From Sphaerisporangium siamense (GTDB lineage Bacteria > Actinomycetota > Actinomycetes > Streptosporangiales > Streptosporangiaceae): DNA of 64,000 bases. Below the pieces are notes generated by a model. That model did no database searches. It saw only the letters and a list, made by a program, of their open reading frames with translations, and had not been told where the DNA came from. The stretch covers positions 62,001-126,000 of the forward strand of contig NZ_JACHND010000001.1 of NCBI RefSeq assembly GCF_014205275.1, in the 5' to 3' direction. The translations under genes and the position numbers were made by a program. Below are positions 17,394 through 27,307 of the stretch, piece after piece. Positions within the stretch are counted from its first letter, which is position 1. The number at the start of each line of letters is the position of its first letter.

Positions 17394-18962
17394 ATGAGCA
17401 TGCGTGTTTACCGCAACGCCGCCATCCACACCGGACATCGCGGCACCCCGTTGGCCCAGGCCATGGCCGTGGAAGGCGAACGGTTGCTGGCGGTCGGCAC
17501 GGAGGCCGAGGTGCGTGAGGCCGCCGGCCCGGGGGCGGAGCTGATCGACCTTGAGGGCGCCGCGGTGCTCCCCGGTCTCTACGACGCCCACATCCACACG
17601 GCGCAGTACGCCCAGAGTTTGGACGCGGTGGACCTGCGCGACGTGCGCTCCCTGGACGACGCCCTCGCCCGGGTGGCCGCGCACGCGGCCCGGCTGCGGC
17701 CGGGCGCCTGGCTGTTCGGCGGCCGGTGGAACAGCAACACCTGGGATCCGCCCGCGCAGCCGGACCGATACGCGCTGGACTCGGTCTGCCCGGACCTGCC
17801 GGTCGCGCTGCCCAGCGTGGACGGCCACACGGTGTGGGCCAACTCCGCGGCCCTGCGGCTGGTCGGCATCGACGCCTCGACCCCGGACCCGGTGGGCGGC
17901 GAGATCGTCAGGGACGCGAGCGGGGAACCCACGGGAATCCTGCGCGAGTCGGCCTCCTACCCGCTACGCGACCGCATGGTCTCCGCCGACCTGCGCGACC
18001 AGCTCCGCGCCGCGCAGGAGGAACTGCTCGCGCTCGGCCTGACCAGCGTGCACGACATCGACGGCGAGGACTGCCGCGCCGCCTACCTGGCGCTGCGGGA
18101 GGCCGGCGAGCTGAAGCTGCGCGTGCACAAGGCCATCCCGGCGATCCACCTGGAGGCGGCCATCGCCGAGGGCCGGCGTACCGGGCAGGGCGACGACTGG
18201 TTCCGCACCGGACCCGTGAAGATCTTCAGTGACGGCGCGCTGGGCTCGCACACCTGCCACATGAGCGAACCTTTCGCCGGCGAGCAGAGCAACGCGGGCA
18301 TCGCCGTCACCCCGTACGAGAACCTGGTCAAGCTGGTCGCCAGAGCCGCGGACGCGGGGATCGCGGTGGCCACGCACGCGATCGGCGACCAGGCCAACCA
18401 CCTGGTCATCGACGCCTACGAGGCCATCGGCCGCAGGGAAGGGCTGCGGCACCGCATCGAGCACGCCCAGCACCTGCGGCCCGCCGACCTGGCGCGAATG
18501 GCCAGGCTCGGCATCGTCGCCTCGATGCAGCCCGTGCACTGCACCAGCGACATCGATCTCGTCGACTCCCTGCTGGCAGGCCACGACCTGGCCTCCTACG
18601 CCTGGCGCGGGATGCTGAACGTCGGCGTCGCGCTGGCCTTCGGCTCCGACGCCCCCGTCGAGCACCCCAACCCCTTCCCCGCGCTGTACGCGGCCGTCAC
18701 CCGTACCCGCACCGACGGCACGCCGGCGGGCGGCTGGCAGCCCGAGGAGCGGCTGAGCATGGGAGAAGCCCTCACCGCGCACACCCTCGGCGCCGCCTAC
18801 GCCGCGGGCGAGGACGACCACAAGGGGGTCCTCGCGCCCGGCAAGCTCGCCGACTTCATCGCGGTGGACACCGACCCCTTCGTGGAGTCGCCGGACGCGG
18901 TGCTGCGCACCAAGGTCATGACCACCGTCGTCGGCGGCGAAGTCCGCTGGCGGCGAATCTGA
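17394..18962 (+). CDS. YtcJ-type metal-dependent amidohydrolase
   Basis: The 522-residue enzyme is of the urease superfamily, YtcJ/amidohydrolase_3 subgroup. Features seen are the composite N-terminal beta-sandwich, the metal-binding HxH in YDAHIHTAQ, a KIFSDGALGS segment with carbamylated-Lys-strand character, THAIGDQA (metal His), HRIEHAQHL, and FGSDAPVEHPNP with the metal-ligand Asp. It ends with the C-terminal sandwich APGKLADFIAVD. It hydrolyses C-N bonds of an unknown, likely aryl or cyclic, amide. It is the first gene of an operon with a polar amino-acid ABC importer 12 nt downstream, so the substrate or product is probably imported by it. LysR regulation is likely. Confidence 0.9.
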   Translation: MSMRVYRNAAIHTGHRGTPLAQAMAVEGERLLAVGTEAEVREAAGPGAELIDLEGAAVLPGLYDAHIHTAQYAQSLDAVDLRDVRSLDDALARVAAHAARLRPGAWLFGGRWNSNTWDPPAQPDRYALDSVCPDLPVALPSVDGHTVWANSAALRLVGIDASTPDPVGGEIVRDASGEPTGILRESASYPLRDRMVSADLRDQLRAAQEELLALGLTSVHDIDGEDCRAAYLALREAGELKLRVHKAIPAIHLEAAIAEGRRTGQGDDWFRTGPVKIFSDGALGSHTCHMSEPFAGEQSNAGIAVTPYENLVKLVARAADAGIAVATHAIGDQANHLVIDAYEAIGRREGLRHRIEHAQHLRPADLARMARLGIVASMQPVHCTSDIDLVDSLLAGHDLASYAWRGMLNVGVALAFGSDAPVEHPNPFPALYAAVTRTRTDGTPAGGWQPEERLSMGEALTAHTLGAAYAAGEDDHKGVLAPGKLADFIAVDTDPFVESPDAVLRTKVMTTVVGGEVRWRRI

Positions 18963-18973
18963 AGGAGCCCCCG

Positions 18974-19936
18974 TTGAACACCCGGATCCTCACCACGCTC
19001 GCCGCCGGCGCGCTCCTGGCCGCCACCGCCGCCTGCGGCGGCCAGTCCCTGGACGACGACAACACCTCCGCCGGGACGGGCTCGGCCGCACCGGCGAACG
19101 TCGTCCTCGACCCGGCTCCCACCGAGGAGAAGGCGGCCGACGTCATCAACGCCATCACCCCGGACAAGGACCTCGCGGCCAAGGCGGCGCCGAGCCTGAA
19201 GGGCGGCGTCCTCAAGGTCGTCTCGTCCATGGGGTACCCGCCGATGGAGCTGTTCGCCAGCGACGGCAAGACGGCGATCGGCTTCGACCCGGCCCTGGCC
19301 AGGGCCATCGCCAGGAAGCTCGGCGTCAAGGTCACCATCACCGACGAGGAGTTCAACTCCCAGATCCCCGGTGTGCTCACCGGCCGCTACGACTTCGTCA
19401 TCTCCTCCATGACCGACACCCCCGAGCGACAGGGCCAGGTCACCTTCGTCGACTACGTGCGGGCCGGGGCGGGAATGCTGGTCAAGTCAGGCAACCCGGC
19501 CGGCATCACCGGGCCGAAGGACCTGTGCGGCAAGACGGTCTCCGTCGTCGACAACGGCTCCTCGATGGAACTGGCCGAGGACTACGCCGCCGACTGCGAG
19601 AAGAGCGGCGGCAAGAGCGTGAACGTGCTGAAGTTCCCCGGTGACCAGGAGGCTCTGCTCCAGGTCAGCGGCGGCCGCGCGCAGGCGAGCCTCACCGACT
19701 TCGTGGTGGCCGCGAGCAAGGCCGCCGACCCCAAGCTCGCGGTCGACGCCGTCCCGCTGGACGGCACCGAGAGCCCGTGGGGAATCGGGATGAAGCCTGA
19801 CAACAAGGTGCTGATCGAGTCCGTGAAGGGCGCGCTCGACTCGCTCATCCAGAGCGGTGAGTACGCCAAGCTGCTCAAGGCCTGGAACCTGGAGAAGCTG
19901 GCCGTCCAGTCCGCCGTGGTCAACGGCGGTAAGTGA
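18974..19936 (+). CDS. Polar amino-acid ABC importer, substrate-binding lipoprotein
   Basis: The start is a TTG at 18974 with GAAGGAG 7 nt upstream. The 320-residue product has a lipoprotein signal ([15 protein letters not shown]; Cys21 lipidated) and an SBP_bac_3 domain from about residue 75: [57 protein letters not shown] and SPWGIGMKP. It binds a charged or polar amino-acid-like solute outside the membrane and delivers it to the permease encoded next (4-nt overlap). Confidence 0.9.
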   Translation: MNTRILTTLAAGALLAATAACGGQSLDDDNTSAGTGSAAPANVVLDPAPTEEKAADVINAITPDKDLAAKAAPSLKGGVLKVVSSMGYPPMELFASDGKTAIGFDPALARAIARKLGVKVTITDEEFNSQIPGVLTGRYDFVISSMTDTPERQGQVTFVDYVRAGAGMLVKSGNPAGITGPKDLCGKTVSVVDNGSSMELAEDYAADCEKSGGKSVNVLKFPGDQEALLQVSGGRAQASLTDFVVAASKAADPKLAVDAVPLDGTESPWGIGMKPDNKVLIESVKGALDSLIQSGEYAKLLKAWNLEKLAVQSAVVNGGK

Positions 19937-20847
19937 CCGTGCGCACCGAACCGATCACCGGCGCGTCGGGAACGCCCGTCCCCGTCGTCCGGACCTGGCA
20001 CTGGGGCCGCTGGCTGGCCGGGGCCGTCGCGCTGGCGGTCGTGGGCTGGCTGGTCTACCTGCTCGTGGTCAACCCCCACCTGAACTGGGGCAAGGTCGCC
20101 GAGTACCTGTTCAACGGCCGCATCCTCGACGGGGTCTGGGTCACCATCGAGATCTCGGTGCTGGCGACGGTGCTCGGGCTGGTGCTCGGCGTGGCGATCG
20201 CCATCATGCGGCTGTCGCACAACCCGGTGCTGAGCAGGCTGGCCACGTTCTACATCTGGTTCTTCCGCGGCACGCCGGTGCTCGTGCAGCTCATCTTCTG
20301 GTACAACCTCGCCTTCCTGTTCCCGGAACTGGTGCTCAAGATCCCGTTCACGAGCATCGGCGTCAAGTGGGACACCAACGAGGTGATGACCGGCTTCACC
20401 TCGGCCATGCTGGGGCTCGGGCTGAACCTCGCGGCCTACTTCGCCGAGACCGTGCGCGCCGGCATCCAGGCCGTCGACCACGGCCAGACCGAGGCGGCGT
20501 ACGCGCTGGGCATGACCCCGGCCAAGAGAATGCGGGTCATCGTGCTGCCGCAGGCGCTGCGCATCATCATCCCGCCGACCGGCAACGAGTTCATCTCCAT
20601 GCTCAAGACCACCTCGCTGGTCTACGTGGTGGCCGGGCACGACCTGATGACCAACGCCAGCCAGATCTACAAGGCCAACAATCTGATCATGGAGCTGCTG
20701 ATCGTGGCGAGCCTGTGGTACATGCTCATGACCGCCGTGGCCACCTTCCTGCAGAGCAGGCTGGAACGCCGCTTCGGCGCCGAGGCCGTACGGCTGGTCC
20801 GCGGCGGCGGCCTGGCGGCCAAGTTCATGCCGAAGGTGGCCACGTGA
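19933..20847 (+). CDS. Polar amino-acid ABC importer, permease
   Basis: This 304-residue membrane protein has the HisM/GlnP-type BPD_transp_1 fold. A first membrane helix at about 27-47 is followed by [20 protein letters not shown], the [17 protein letters not shown] segment typical of the family, and the EAA loop [20 protein letters not shown], which docks to the ATPase. GTG 19933 overlaps the stop of the binding-protein gene by 4 nt and the next gene by 4 nt, so translation of the three subunits is coupled. It forms the transmembrane pore, probably as a homodimer because only one permease gene is present. Confidence 0.92.
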   Translation: MTVRTEPITGASGTPVPVVRTWHWGRWLAGAVALAVVGWLVYLLVVNPHLNWGKVAEYLFNGRILDGVWVTIEISVLATVLGLVLGVAIAIMRLSHNPVLSRLATFYIWFFRGTPVLVQLIFWYNLAFLFPELVLKIPFTSIGVKWDTNEVMTGFTSAMLGLGLNLAAYFAETVRAGIQAVDHGQTEAAYALGMTPAKRMRVIVLPQALRIIIPPTGNEFISMLKTTSLVYVVAGHDLMTNASQIYKANNLIMELLIVASLWYMLMTAVATFLQSRLERRFGAEAVRLVRGGGLAAKFMPKVAT

Positions 20848-21626
20848 ACGCCGTCGTGAGCGCCTCGGGCGTCCGGATGAGCTACGGCGACGTGCAGGTG
20901 CTCAACGGCGTGGACTTCACCGTGGCCTCGGGCGAGGTGAGCTGCATCATCGGCCCCTCCGGGTCGGGCAAGTCCACGTTCCTGCGCTGCCTCAACGGCC
21001 TGGAGCCGGTGCTCGGCGGCAGCCTGCGGGTGCTCGGCGAGGAGGTCGGCCACGCGCTGCGCGACGGCAGGTACCACCCCTGGACGCCCAAGGAGTTCGC
21101 CGCCTTCCGCAGGAACATCGGCATGGTGTTCCAGCGCTTCAACCTGTTCGCCCACCAGAGCGCGGCGGAGAACGTCGCCTGCGGTCCCGTCCACGTCCTC
21201 GGCACCCCGGCGGACCGGGCGCGGACGGTGGCCATGGAGCACCTCGACCGGGTGGGCCTGGCCGAGCACGCGCACAAGCGGCCCCACCAGCTCTCCGGCG
21301 GGCAGCAGCAGCGGGTGGCGATCGCCAGGGCCCTGGCCATGAACCCGGCGCTGATGCTGTTCGACGAGCCGACCTCCGCGCTGGACCCGGAGTTGGTGGA
21401 CGAGGTCCTGGAGGTCATGAAGGCACTGGCCGCCGACGGGATGACGATGGTCGTGGTGACCCACGAGATCGGCTTCGCCCGGGAGGTCGGCGACCGGCTG
21501 ACCTTCTTCGCCGACGGCGTGGTCGTCGAACAGGGCCGGCCCCGCGAGCTTCTGGCGGCTCCCCGGCACGAACGCACCAGGACCTTCCTGTCCAGCGTCG
21601 CGTCACGCTCCACAACGCACGGGTGA
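20844..21626 (+). CDS. Polar amino-acid ABC importer, ATPase
   Basis: The start is GTG 20844, inside the permease stop (GTGA overlap); the frame is open far upstream but without coding sense. The 260-residue nucleotide-binding subunit shows Walker [11 protein letters not shown]-loop FQRFNLF, signature [15 protein letters not shown], Walker [15 protein letters not shown] and the H-loop VVVTHEIGF, so it should be active. It matches the GlnQ/HisP class. It has a small insertion between Walker A and Q-loop ([12 protein letters not shown]) seen in some actinobacterial members. It ends the operon just before a bidirectional terminator. Confidence 0.93.
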   Translation: MNAVVSASGVRMSYGDVQVLNGVDFTVASGEVSCIIGPSGSGKSTFLRCLNGLEPVLGGSLRVLGEEVGHALRDGRYHPWTPKEFAAFRRNIGMVFQRFNLFAHQSAAENVACGPVHVLGTPADRARTVAMEHLDRVGLAEHAHKRPHQLSGGQQQRVAIARALAMNPALMLFDEPTSALDPELVDEVLEVMKALAADGMTMVVVTHEIGFAREVGDRLTFFADGVVVEQGRPRELLAAPRHERTRTFLSSVASRSTTHG

Positions 21627-21637
21627 ACCGAGCGTAC

Positions 21638-21672
21638 CTCCGCGTGACCGGAAGGGGACCGGCCACGCGGAG
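21638..21672. terminator. Bidirectional terminator between convergent genes
   Basis: CTCCGCGTG / CACGCGGAG (9 bp) is reinforced by an inner CCGG/CCGG. It lies in the gap between the ABC ATPase gene and the convergent LLM oxidoreductase gene. Confidence 0.8.
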
Positions 21673-21678
21673 CCGCCG

Positions 21679-22614
21679 TCACGACGTCAGCGCGGCGACC
21701 CGGCGGATCACCTCGCGGCAGAAGTCCCCCACCTTGTCGGGGTCGTCGGTGAACTGCGACGGCTTGATGCAGAACGTTGTGTAGCCCTCGGCCATGCGCG
21801 CCGGGATGTGCTCCAGCGCGGGCCCGAGCGGGGCGCACGAGGTGTCGTCGGGGAACACCGCCCTGGTGCCGCCGGCCAGTTCCAGCTCGCCGAAGTCGCG
21901 TCCGGCCGCCCTCATGCCCTCGGCCAGCGCCTTCATGTCCGCCTCCGGCGGGTAGCCGAGCGGGTTGAAGCCGCTCCCCCATCGCGCCAGCCTGCGCACC
22001 AGGTGCTCGCTCGCCCCGGCGCCGCCGAACCACAGCACCGGTCCGCTCTCCCGGTACGCCTTCGGCTCGAAGTACACTTCGTCGAACCGGTAGTACTCCC
22101 CGTGGTAGGAGACCGGCGAGCCCCGCCACAGCAGTTCCCAGATCTCCAGGTGCTCGTCGAGCAGCCGGCCGCGGCGTTCGAACGGCACGCCCAGCGCGGC
22201 GTACTCGTCCCTGCTCCAGCTCACGGTGGGCACCACGATCAGCCGGCCCTCCGACAGCAGGTCCAGCGTGCCGAGCTCGCGGGCGAGCGCGAGCGGGTGC
22301 CGCAGCGGCGCGAGCACCGCGGTGGCGGACAGGCGCAGCGTGGAGGTGACCGACGCGATGGCGGCCAGCAGGCTCAGCGAGTACGGCCACGGCGTGTAGG
22401 GGTCCTGGTTGCCTGGCAGCGCGTACTCACGCGGGTTGGCCATCCGCCCCCGTGCTCCCGCGTCGGGGCCGAGCACGATGTGCTCGCTGATCATGACCGA
22501 GTCGAACCCGGCGTCCTCGGCCTCCCGCGCCCATCGGACCAGCGTGGTCAGGTCGCGGCCGGAGGTCATCGTCCAGTTCTCGGACAGCACGAGTTGCATG
22601 CGGGGTTGTTCCAT
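21679..22614 (-). CDS. LLM-class F420-dependent oxidoreductase
   Basis: The 311-residue luciferase-like TIM-barrel protein has LVRWAREAEDAGFDSVMISEH at its N-terminus, LRLSATAVLAPLRHPLALAR, and ELGTLDLLSEGRLIVVPTV, with a late FGGAGASEHLVRR segment. Actinobacterial members use F420 or FMN to reduce or monooxygenate a carbonyl- or N-containing substrate. Cofactor choice is inferred from the lineage, not seen directly. It is transcribed away from the second importer cluster (22712), with which it shares a 97-nt divergent promoter region, so it may process that importer's substrate. Confidence 0.88.
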   Translation of the reverse strand: MEQPRMQLVLSENWTMTSGRDLTTLVRWAREAEDAGFDSVMISEHIVLGPDAGARGRMANPREYALPGNQDPYTPWPYSLSLLAAIASVTSTLRLSATAVLAPLRHPLALARELGTLDLLSEGRLIVVPTVSWSRDEYAALGVPFERRGRLLDEHLEIWELLWRGSPVSYHGEYYRFDEVYFEPKAYRESGPVLWFGGAGASEHLVRRLARWGSGFNPLGYPPEADMKALAEGMRAAGRDFGELELAGGTRAVFPDDTSCAPLGPALEHIPARMAEGYTTFCIKPSQFTDDPDKVGDFCREVIRRVAALTS

Positions 22615-22711
22615 CTTGCCTTCATACCCGAACGATCTTCATCAATCGAGCTCTTGAAACAGGTCGTTTGGAGCCTTACGATCCCTCCACGATTCCCAGA
22701 GAGGCTCGCCC

Positions 22712-23917
22712 ATGATTCCGAAGAGGGCACTCGCCGTCCTGCTGCTCGCGATCTCGCTCGCCGCCACCGGGTGCGGCCTGTCCGACGAGCCCTCGGCCGC
22801 CTCCCCCGGCGGCACCGGCGGCGGCACCGGCACGATCAAGGTGGGCGGTGTCAGCTCGCTGAGCGGAGCCGTCACGTTCCCGGACTCCTCCGCCGCCGCC
22901 AAGGCGGTCTTCGACCGGGTGAACGAGCAGGGCGGCGTCAACGGCCAGAAGATCGAATACATCAGCGCCGACGACAAGGGCGACCCTGCCGCGGCCGCCC
23001 AGGCGGCCAGGGACGTGGTCACCAACCAGGGCGTCGTGGCGCTGGTCGGCTCGGCCAGCCTGCTCGACTGCGCCGTCAACGCGCCCTTCTACCAGCAGTC
23101 GAACATCGTCTCCATCCAGGGCACCGGCGTGGACCCGACCTGTTTCGAGTCGCCGGCGATCTCTCCCGTGAACACCGGGCCCTACCTGAACATGGCCATC
23201 AACCTCTACTACGCCTCCGAGGTGCTCAAGCGGGACAAGGTCTGCATGTTCCTGGCGATCCTCGGCAACACCAACGACGCCTACGGCGGAGCCGTCAAGA
23301 GCTGGACCACGCTCACCGGCAAGAAGCTCACCGTCGACGACCGGACGGTCAAGCCGGACTCCGACCCGACGCCGTTCGTGCTGCGGGCCAGGAAGGAGGG
23401 CTGCCAGGCGGTCCTGTACAACGGCACCGAGCCGATGGCGATCGCCTGGATGAAGGTGGTCAAGCAGCAGGACATCACCGGGATCGACTGGCTCATGACC
23501 ACCGCCCCGTACACCGAGGCCGTGGGCAAGGCGCTGGGCGCGGACGGTGACGGGATGTACGCCAACGCCGAGTTCGAGCCGTTCACCGACGCCGAGTCGG
23601 CCGCGCTCAAGGACTGGCGCACGCTGATGACCGCCAAGAACGTGCCCCTCACCTCGTTCGGGCAGGGCGGCTACCTGGCGGCCACGTACTTCGTGGACGT
23701 CCTGAAGAGCATCAAGGGCCCGATCACGCGGCAGTCGGTCGGGGAGGCGTTCAAGGCGCTCCAGCCGATCCAGACGCCGATGACCGGCACCCCGTACGAG
23801 TTCGGGCAGGCCGCCAAGCACATGTCCAACCGGGCCGGGAAGATCGTGCGGCTCAAGGACGGGCAGTGGCAGGTCGTCACGTCCGACTGGGTCAAGTACC
23901 CCGGGACGCTCGGCTGA
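22712..23917 (+). CDS. Branched-chain-type ABC importer, substrate-binding lipoprotein
   Basis: This 401-residue lipoprotein has the signal MIPKRALAVLLLAISLAATG with Cys21 as the lipid site. It has a type-I periplasmic-binding fold of the Leu/Ile/Val (Peripla_BP_6) kind: GTIKVGGVSSLSGAVTFPD, INLYYASEVLKRDKVCM, and GCQAVLYNGTEPMAIAWMKV. Relatives bind branched-chain amino acids, amides, urea or aromatic acids. Its stop shares one base with the LivH start, showing coupled expression. The ligand is unknown; the flanking amidohydrolase at 27304 hints at an amide or cyclic compound. Confidence 0.9.
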   Translation: MIPKRALAVLLLAISLAATGCGLSDEPSAASPGGTGGGTGTIKVGGVSSLSGAVTFPDSSAAAKAVFDRVNEQGGVNGQKIEYISADDKGDPAAAAQAARDVVTNQGVVALVGSASLLDCAVNAPFYQQSNIVSIQGTGVDPTCFESPAISPVNTGPYLNMAINLYYASEVLKRDKVCMFLAILGNTNDAYGGAVKSWTTLTGKKLTVDDRTVKPDSDPTPFVLRARKEGCQAVLYNGTEPMAIAWMKVVKQQDITGIDWLMTTAPYTEAVGKALGADGDGMYANAEFEPFTDAESAALKDWRTLMTAKNVPLTSFGQGGYLAATYFVDVLKSIKGPITRQSVGEAFKALQPIQTPMTGTPYEFGQAAKHMSNRAGKIVRLKDGQWQVVTSDWVKYPGTLG

Positions 23918-24774
23918 TGTTCCAGGGCCTGGTCTCCGGGCTGGCCGCGGGCGGCACCTTCGCCGCCCTCGGCCTCCTGCTCACCGCCATGTACCGCCTG
24001 ACCGCGACCGTGAACCTGGCCATCGCGGCCACGGGCGTGGCGGGCGTGTACGTGATGGCCGCGCTCGCCGGGATCGGATGGCCGTACTGGGCCGCCGCCC
24101 TGGCGGGGATGGCGGCGGGGGCGCTGGTGTCGGCCGGGTGCGGCGCGGTGATGACGCGGTGGTTCGCCGAGAGCGGGCCGCAGACGCGCACCGCGGTGTC
24201 GATCGCGCAGCTCATCGGCATCATCGCGCTCGCCTACATCGCGTTCGGGGACGAGCCGCGCGTCCTGCCGAACCCGGCCGCCGGGCGGGTCGCCACGGTC
24301 GCCGGCGTGGTCGTCACGCAGGGGGCCGTCGTGCTCATCCTGCTCGCCGTCGTGATCGGCGTGGGCACGTCCCTGCTCCTCACCCGGACGCCGCTCGGGC
24401 TGCGCCTGCGGGCCATGGCCGAGCGGCCCGTCACGACCGAACTGCTCGGCATCGGCACCCAGGCGCTCACGATCACCGTGTGGGCGCTGGCGGGGGCGCT
24501 GTCGTCGCTGGTGCTGCTGCTGGTGGCGCCGGTGCGCTCCAGCGACATCCTCTCGCTGAGCATGCTCATCGTGCCCGCGTGCGCCGCGGCCCTGCTCGGC
24601 GGGCTGCGCCGGCTCGACGGAGCGCTGGCGGGCGGGATCGCGCTCGGGCTGCTGGAAGGAGTGCTCGCGGGGTCGTCGGTGGTGCAGCAGTACCGGGACG
24701 TGGTGCCGTTCGCGGCCATTCTGCTCATTCTCGTGTGGAGCCGGCGCAGGGAGGTGTGGGATGCGTCCCGCTGA
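23917..24774 (+). CDS. Branched-chain-type ABC importer, LivH-like permease
   Basis: The start at ATG 23917 (overlapping TGA by one base) gives 285 residues; the longer upstream frame lies inside the binding-protein gene. It has about eight hydrophobic segments, beginning MFQGLVSGLAAGGTFAALGL, and the LivH cytoplasmic motif LRLRAMAERPVTTELLGI, which contacts the ATPase, then SMLIVPACAAALLGGLRRLD near the end. It pairs with the LivM half of the next gene to form a heterodimeric channel. It overlaps that gene by 14 nt. Confidence 0.9.
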   Translation: MFQGLVSGLAAGGTFAALGLLLTAMYRLTATVNLAIAATGVAGVYVMAALAGIGWPYWAAALAGMAAGALVSAGCGAVMTRWFAESGPQTRTAVSIAQLIGIIALAYIAFGDEPRVLPNPAAGRVATVAGVVVTQGAVVLILLAVVIGVGTSLLLTRTPLGLRLRAMAERPVTTELLGIGTQALTITVWALAGALSSLVLLLVAPVRSSDILSLSMLIVPACAAALLGGLRRLDGALAGGIALGLLEGVLAGSSVVQQYRDVVPFAAILLILVWSRRREVWDASR

Positions 24775-26608
24775 CGAATCGACGGCCCCGCGGTCCGCGC
24801 CGGCCGGCGCCCCGGAGACGGGCATCGCCGCTGAGCCCCGCGCCGCGCAGGGCGGCATCCGCGCCTTCGCCGCGCGCGGCGTCGTGCGGTGGGCCGGAGG
24901 CGCGGTCGTGCTGTCGGTGCTCGCCTACGGGCTGGCCGCCGGGCTTCCGCTCTACTGGGTGTTCCTCGCCATGTCGGCGGTGATCTCCGGGGTGCTGCTG
25001 CAGAGCCTCGGCGTGGTGGCCGGTCAGGCGGGAATGGTCTCCCTGTGCCAGATGGCCTTCGCCGCCATCGGCGCCTGGACCACCTCCCAGCTCAACGTGT
25101 GGGGCGTGCCCGGCGGCCTGTACGTGTGGCTGCCCCTCGCGGGCCTGGCCGCCGTGCCGTTCGGCCTGCTGATCGGCCTGCCCGCGCTGCGGCTGCGCGG
25201 CGTCCATCTGGCGATCATCACGCTCGGCTTCGCCGCCACCATCGACATCGTCATGGCCGCCAACTCCTTCCCCGGGGTGAGCCAGGGCATCGTGGTCGGC
25301 CGGCCCGCCGGGCTCGGCTCGGACCGGCAGTACTTCCTGTTCTGCTGCGGGGTGTTCGCGCTGGTGGCCGTGGCGCTGGCCCTGGTACGGCGCACCCGGC
25401 TCGGGGCCTCGTGGCGGGCGCTGCGGGAGTCCGAGCGTGCCACGGCGGCGGCCGGGACCAGCGTGCCCGGGGCCAAGCTGAGCGCCTTCGCCGTCAGCGC
25501 GTTCATCGCGGGCGTCTCGGGCGCGTTGCTCGCCGGGCAGCTCGCGATGGTCGTGTCGCGGAACTTCGATCCCGGCCAGTCGCTGGTCGCGTACGCGGTG
25601 GCGATCATGGCGGGGGCTCATCACGCCGAGGGAGCGCTCATCGGAGGCGCGCTCGGGGTGGTGGTCGCCGAGTTGCTGCGGCGGTTCGACGTGCCGCAGC
25701 AGTGGGCGAACGTGGTGTTCGCGGTCGGCGCGATGCAGGCGATGACGCAGGGGTCCGGCATGAGCGACGGCCTGCGCGCGGTGCTCCACCGGCGCCGCCG
25801 TCCCCGTACCGCCCCCGACTCCCCCGCCGCGGCACCGTCCCCCTCAGCCGCACCCGCGCCGCCACCTGCGGAAACGCGCGCGGAGGTGGCGCGTGACGCG
25901 CCGGACGCGTTGCGGATCACCGGGGTGAGCGTGCGGTACGGGCAGGTGGTCGCCGTCGACGACGTCACGCTCACCGTGCCCGCCGGAGAGGTGCACGGCC
26001 TGGTCGGGCCGAACGGCGCGGGCAAGTCGTCCCTCGTCGACGCGATCAGCGGCTTCGTCCCCGCCGGCGGCGGCACGGTGGAGGTCGGCGGCGTGGACGT
26101 GTCCGGGCTGGCCGTGCACCGGCGCGCCAGGGCCGGGCTGCGCAGGACGTTCCAGCAGGACCGGGTGCCCGTGGGGCTGACCGTGCGCGAATACCTGCGC
26201 TTCGCCTCCCGCCGGCCCCTCGGCGACGCCGAGCTGGCCGACGGGCTGGCCGGGCTGGTGGCGGTGGCGCCGGGCGACCCGATCGCGGCGCTGGACGTGG
26301 GCACGCGGCGGCTGCTGGAGGTGGCGGGCACGCTGCTGGCCCGCCCCGCCGTCGCCGTCCTCGACGAACCGGCCGCGGGGCTCGGGCACTCGGAGAGCGA
26401 GCGGCTCGGCGCGTGGCTGCGGCAGGTGCCCTCCAGATACGGCACGTCGGTGCTGCTCATCGAGCACGACCTGGACCTGGTCAGGGCGGCGTGCTCGGGC
26501 GTGACCGTGCTCGACTTCGGCGAGGTGATCGCCGCCGGGCCACCGGCCGAGGTGTTCGCCGAGCCCCGGGTTCAGCGGGCCTACCTGGGCGAAGAGCCCA
26601 CGACCTGA
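24761..26608 (+). CDS. Fused LivM permease - LivG ATPase
   Basis: One 615-residue chain combines two normally separate subunits. Residues about 40-345 are a LivM-type permease (GVVAGQAGMVSLCQMAFAAI, LPALRLRGVHLAIITLGFAA, and the EAA-like loop SWRALRESERATAAAGTS). A Pro/Ala linker spans about 345-375. Residues about 380-615 are a LivG-type ATPase with Walker A GPNGAGKSS, the divergent signature LDVGTRRLLEVAGTLLAR, Walker B VAVLDEPAAGL and H-loop LIEHDLDLV. Permease-ATPase fusions of this family occur in actinobacteria. The fusion fixes stoichiometry. The signature is degenerate, which could make this the weaker ATP site, with LivF supplying the consensus one. Confidence 0.9.
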   Translation: MRPADESTAPRSAPAGAPETGIAAEPRAAQGGIRAFAARGVVRWAGGAVVLSVLAYGLAAGLPLYWVFLAMSAVISGVLLQSLGVVAGQAGMVSLCQMAFAAIGAWTTSQLNVWGVPGGLYVWLPLAGLAAVPFGLLIGLPALRLRGVHLAIITLGFAATIDIVMAANSFPGVSQGIVVGRPAGLGSDRQYFLFCCGVFALVAVALALVRRTRLGASWRALRESERATAAAGTSVPGAKLSAFAVSAFIAGVSGALLAGQLAMVVSRNFDPGQSLVAYAVAIMAGAHHAEGALIGGALGVVVAELLRRFDVPQQWANVVFAVGAMQAMTQGSGMSDGLRAVLHRRRRPRTAPDSPAAAPSPSAAPAPPPAETRAEVARDAPDALRITGVSVRYGQVVAVDDVTLTVPAGEVHGLVGPNGAGKSSLVDAISGFVPAGGGTVEVGGVDVSGLAVHRRARAGLRRTFQQDRVPVGLTVREYLRFASRRPLGDAELADGLAGLVAVAPGDPIAALDVGTRRLLEVAGTLLARPAVAVLDEPAAGLGHSESERLGAWLRQVPSRYGTSVLLIEHDLDLVRAACSGVTVLDFGEVIAAGPPAEVFAEPRVQRAYLGEEPTT

Positions 26609-26623
26609 CCGGAGGAAGGACCA

Positions 26624-27307
26624 ATGGATCTCCAGTTGCGGGACGTGAGCGTGGCCAGGGGCGGCCAGCCGGTGGTCAGGGACGTGACGCTGACCGCCGG
26701 CGAAGGCCGGGTCACGGTGCTGCTCGGGCCCAACGGCGCGGGCAAGACGACGTTGCTCGAAGCGGTCTCGGGCGTCGTCCCGGCCGTCAAGGGCGAGATC
26801 GAGCTGGGCGGCCAGGTGCTCACCAAGTGGCCGCGCACCCGCCGGGCCCGGTACGGGCTGGCGCACGTGGAACAGGGCCGCGCCGTGTTCGGCACCCTCA
26901 CCACCCGCGAGAACATCACGCTGGTCGGCGACCCCGCGCGCGCCGTGGAGCTGTTCCCCGAGCTGGAACGACGGCTCGACGTGCGGGCGGGACTGCTGTC
27001 CGGCGGCGAGCAGCAAATGCTGGTCCTGGCCAGGGCCATCCTGACCGGCCCGGCCGCGCTGCTGCTCGACGAGATGTCCCTGGGCCTCGCCCCGGGCATC
27101 GTGCGCCGCCTGCTACCGGTGATCCGGGGGCTGGCCGACGACGGCTGCGCGGTACTACTGGTAGAGCAGTTCGCGCACGCGGCGCTGGCCCTGGCCGACA
27201 CGGCCTACGTGATGGCACACGGAACCATCACGTACGGCGGCGACCCCGCGCCGCTGCGCGAGTCCGACGCCGCGCTGAAGCGCGCATATTTGGGAGATGA
27301 TTCGTGA
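26624..27307 (+). CDS. Branched-chain-type ABC importer, LivF-like ATPase
   Basis: This 227-residue second ATPase has Walker A GPNGAGKTT, LAHVEQGRAVFGTLTTRENI (the LivF hallmark region), signature LSGGEQQMLVLARAI, Walker B ALLLDEMSLGLAP and H-loop LVEQFAHAA. It lies 15 nt after the LivM-LivG fusion with a GGAGGAAGG ribosome site. Its stop overlaps the amidohydrolase start by 4 nt. It completes the importer: binding protein, LivH, LivM-G and LivF. Confidence 0.92.
   Translation: MDLQLRDVSVARGGQPVVRDVTLTAGEGRVTVLLGPNGAGKTTLLEAVSGVVPAVKGEIELGGQVLTKWPRTRRARYGLAHVEQGRAVFGTLTTRENITLVGDPARAVELFPELERRLDVRAGLLSGGEQQMLVLARAILTGPAALLLDEMSLGLAPGIVRRLLPVIRGLADDGCAVLLVEQFAHAALALADTAYVMAHGTITYGGDPAPLRESDAALKRAYLGDDS

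Noticed and set aside
19857..20843. Long N-terminal extension of the amino-acid ABC ATPase
   Set aside because: Out-of-frame shadow of the permease; GTG 20844 gives normal ATPase length and coupled start.
23866..23916. Upstream in-frame extension of the LivH-like permease
   Set aside because: Lies inside the binding-protein gene; ATG 23917 overlaps its stop and starts the hydrophobic N-terminus.
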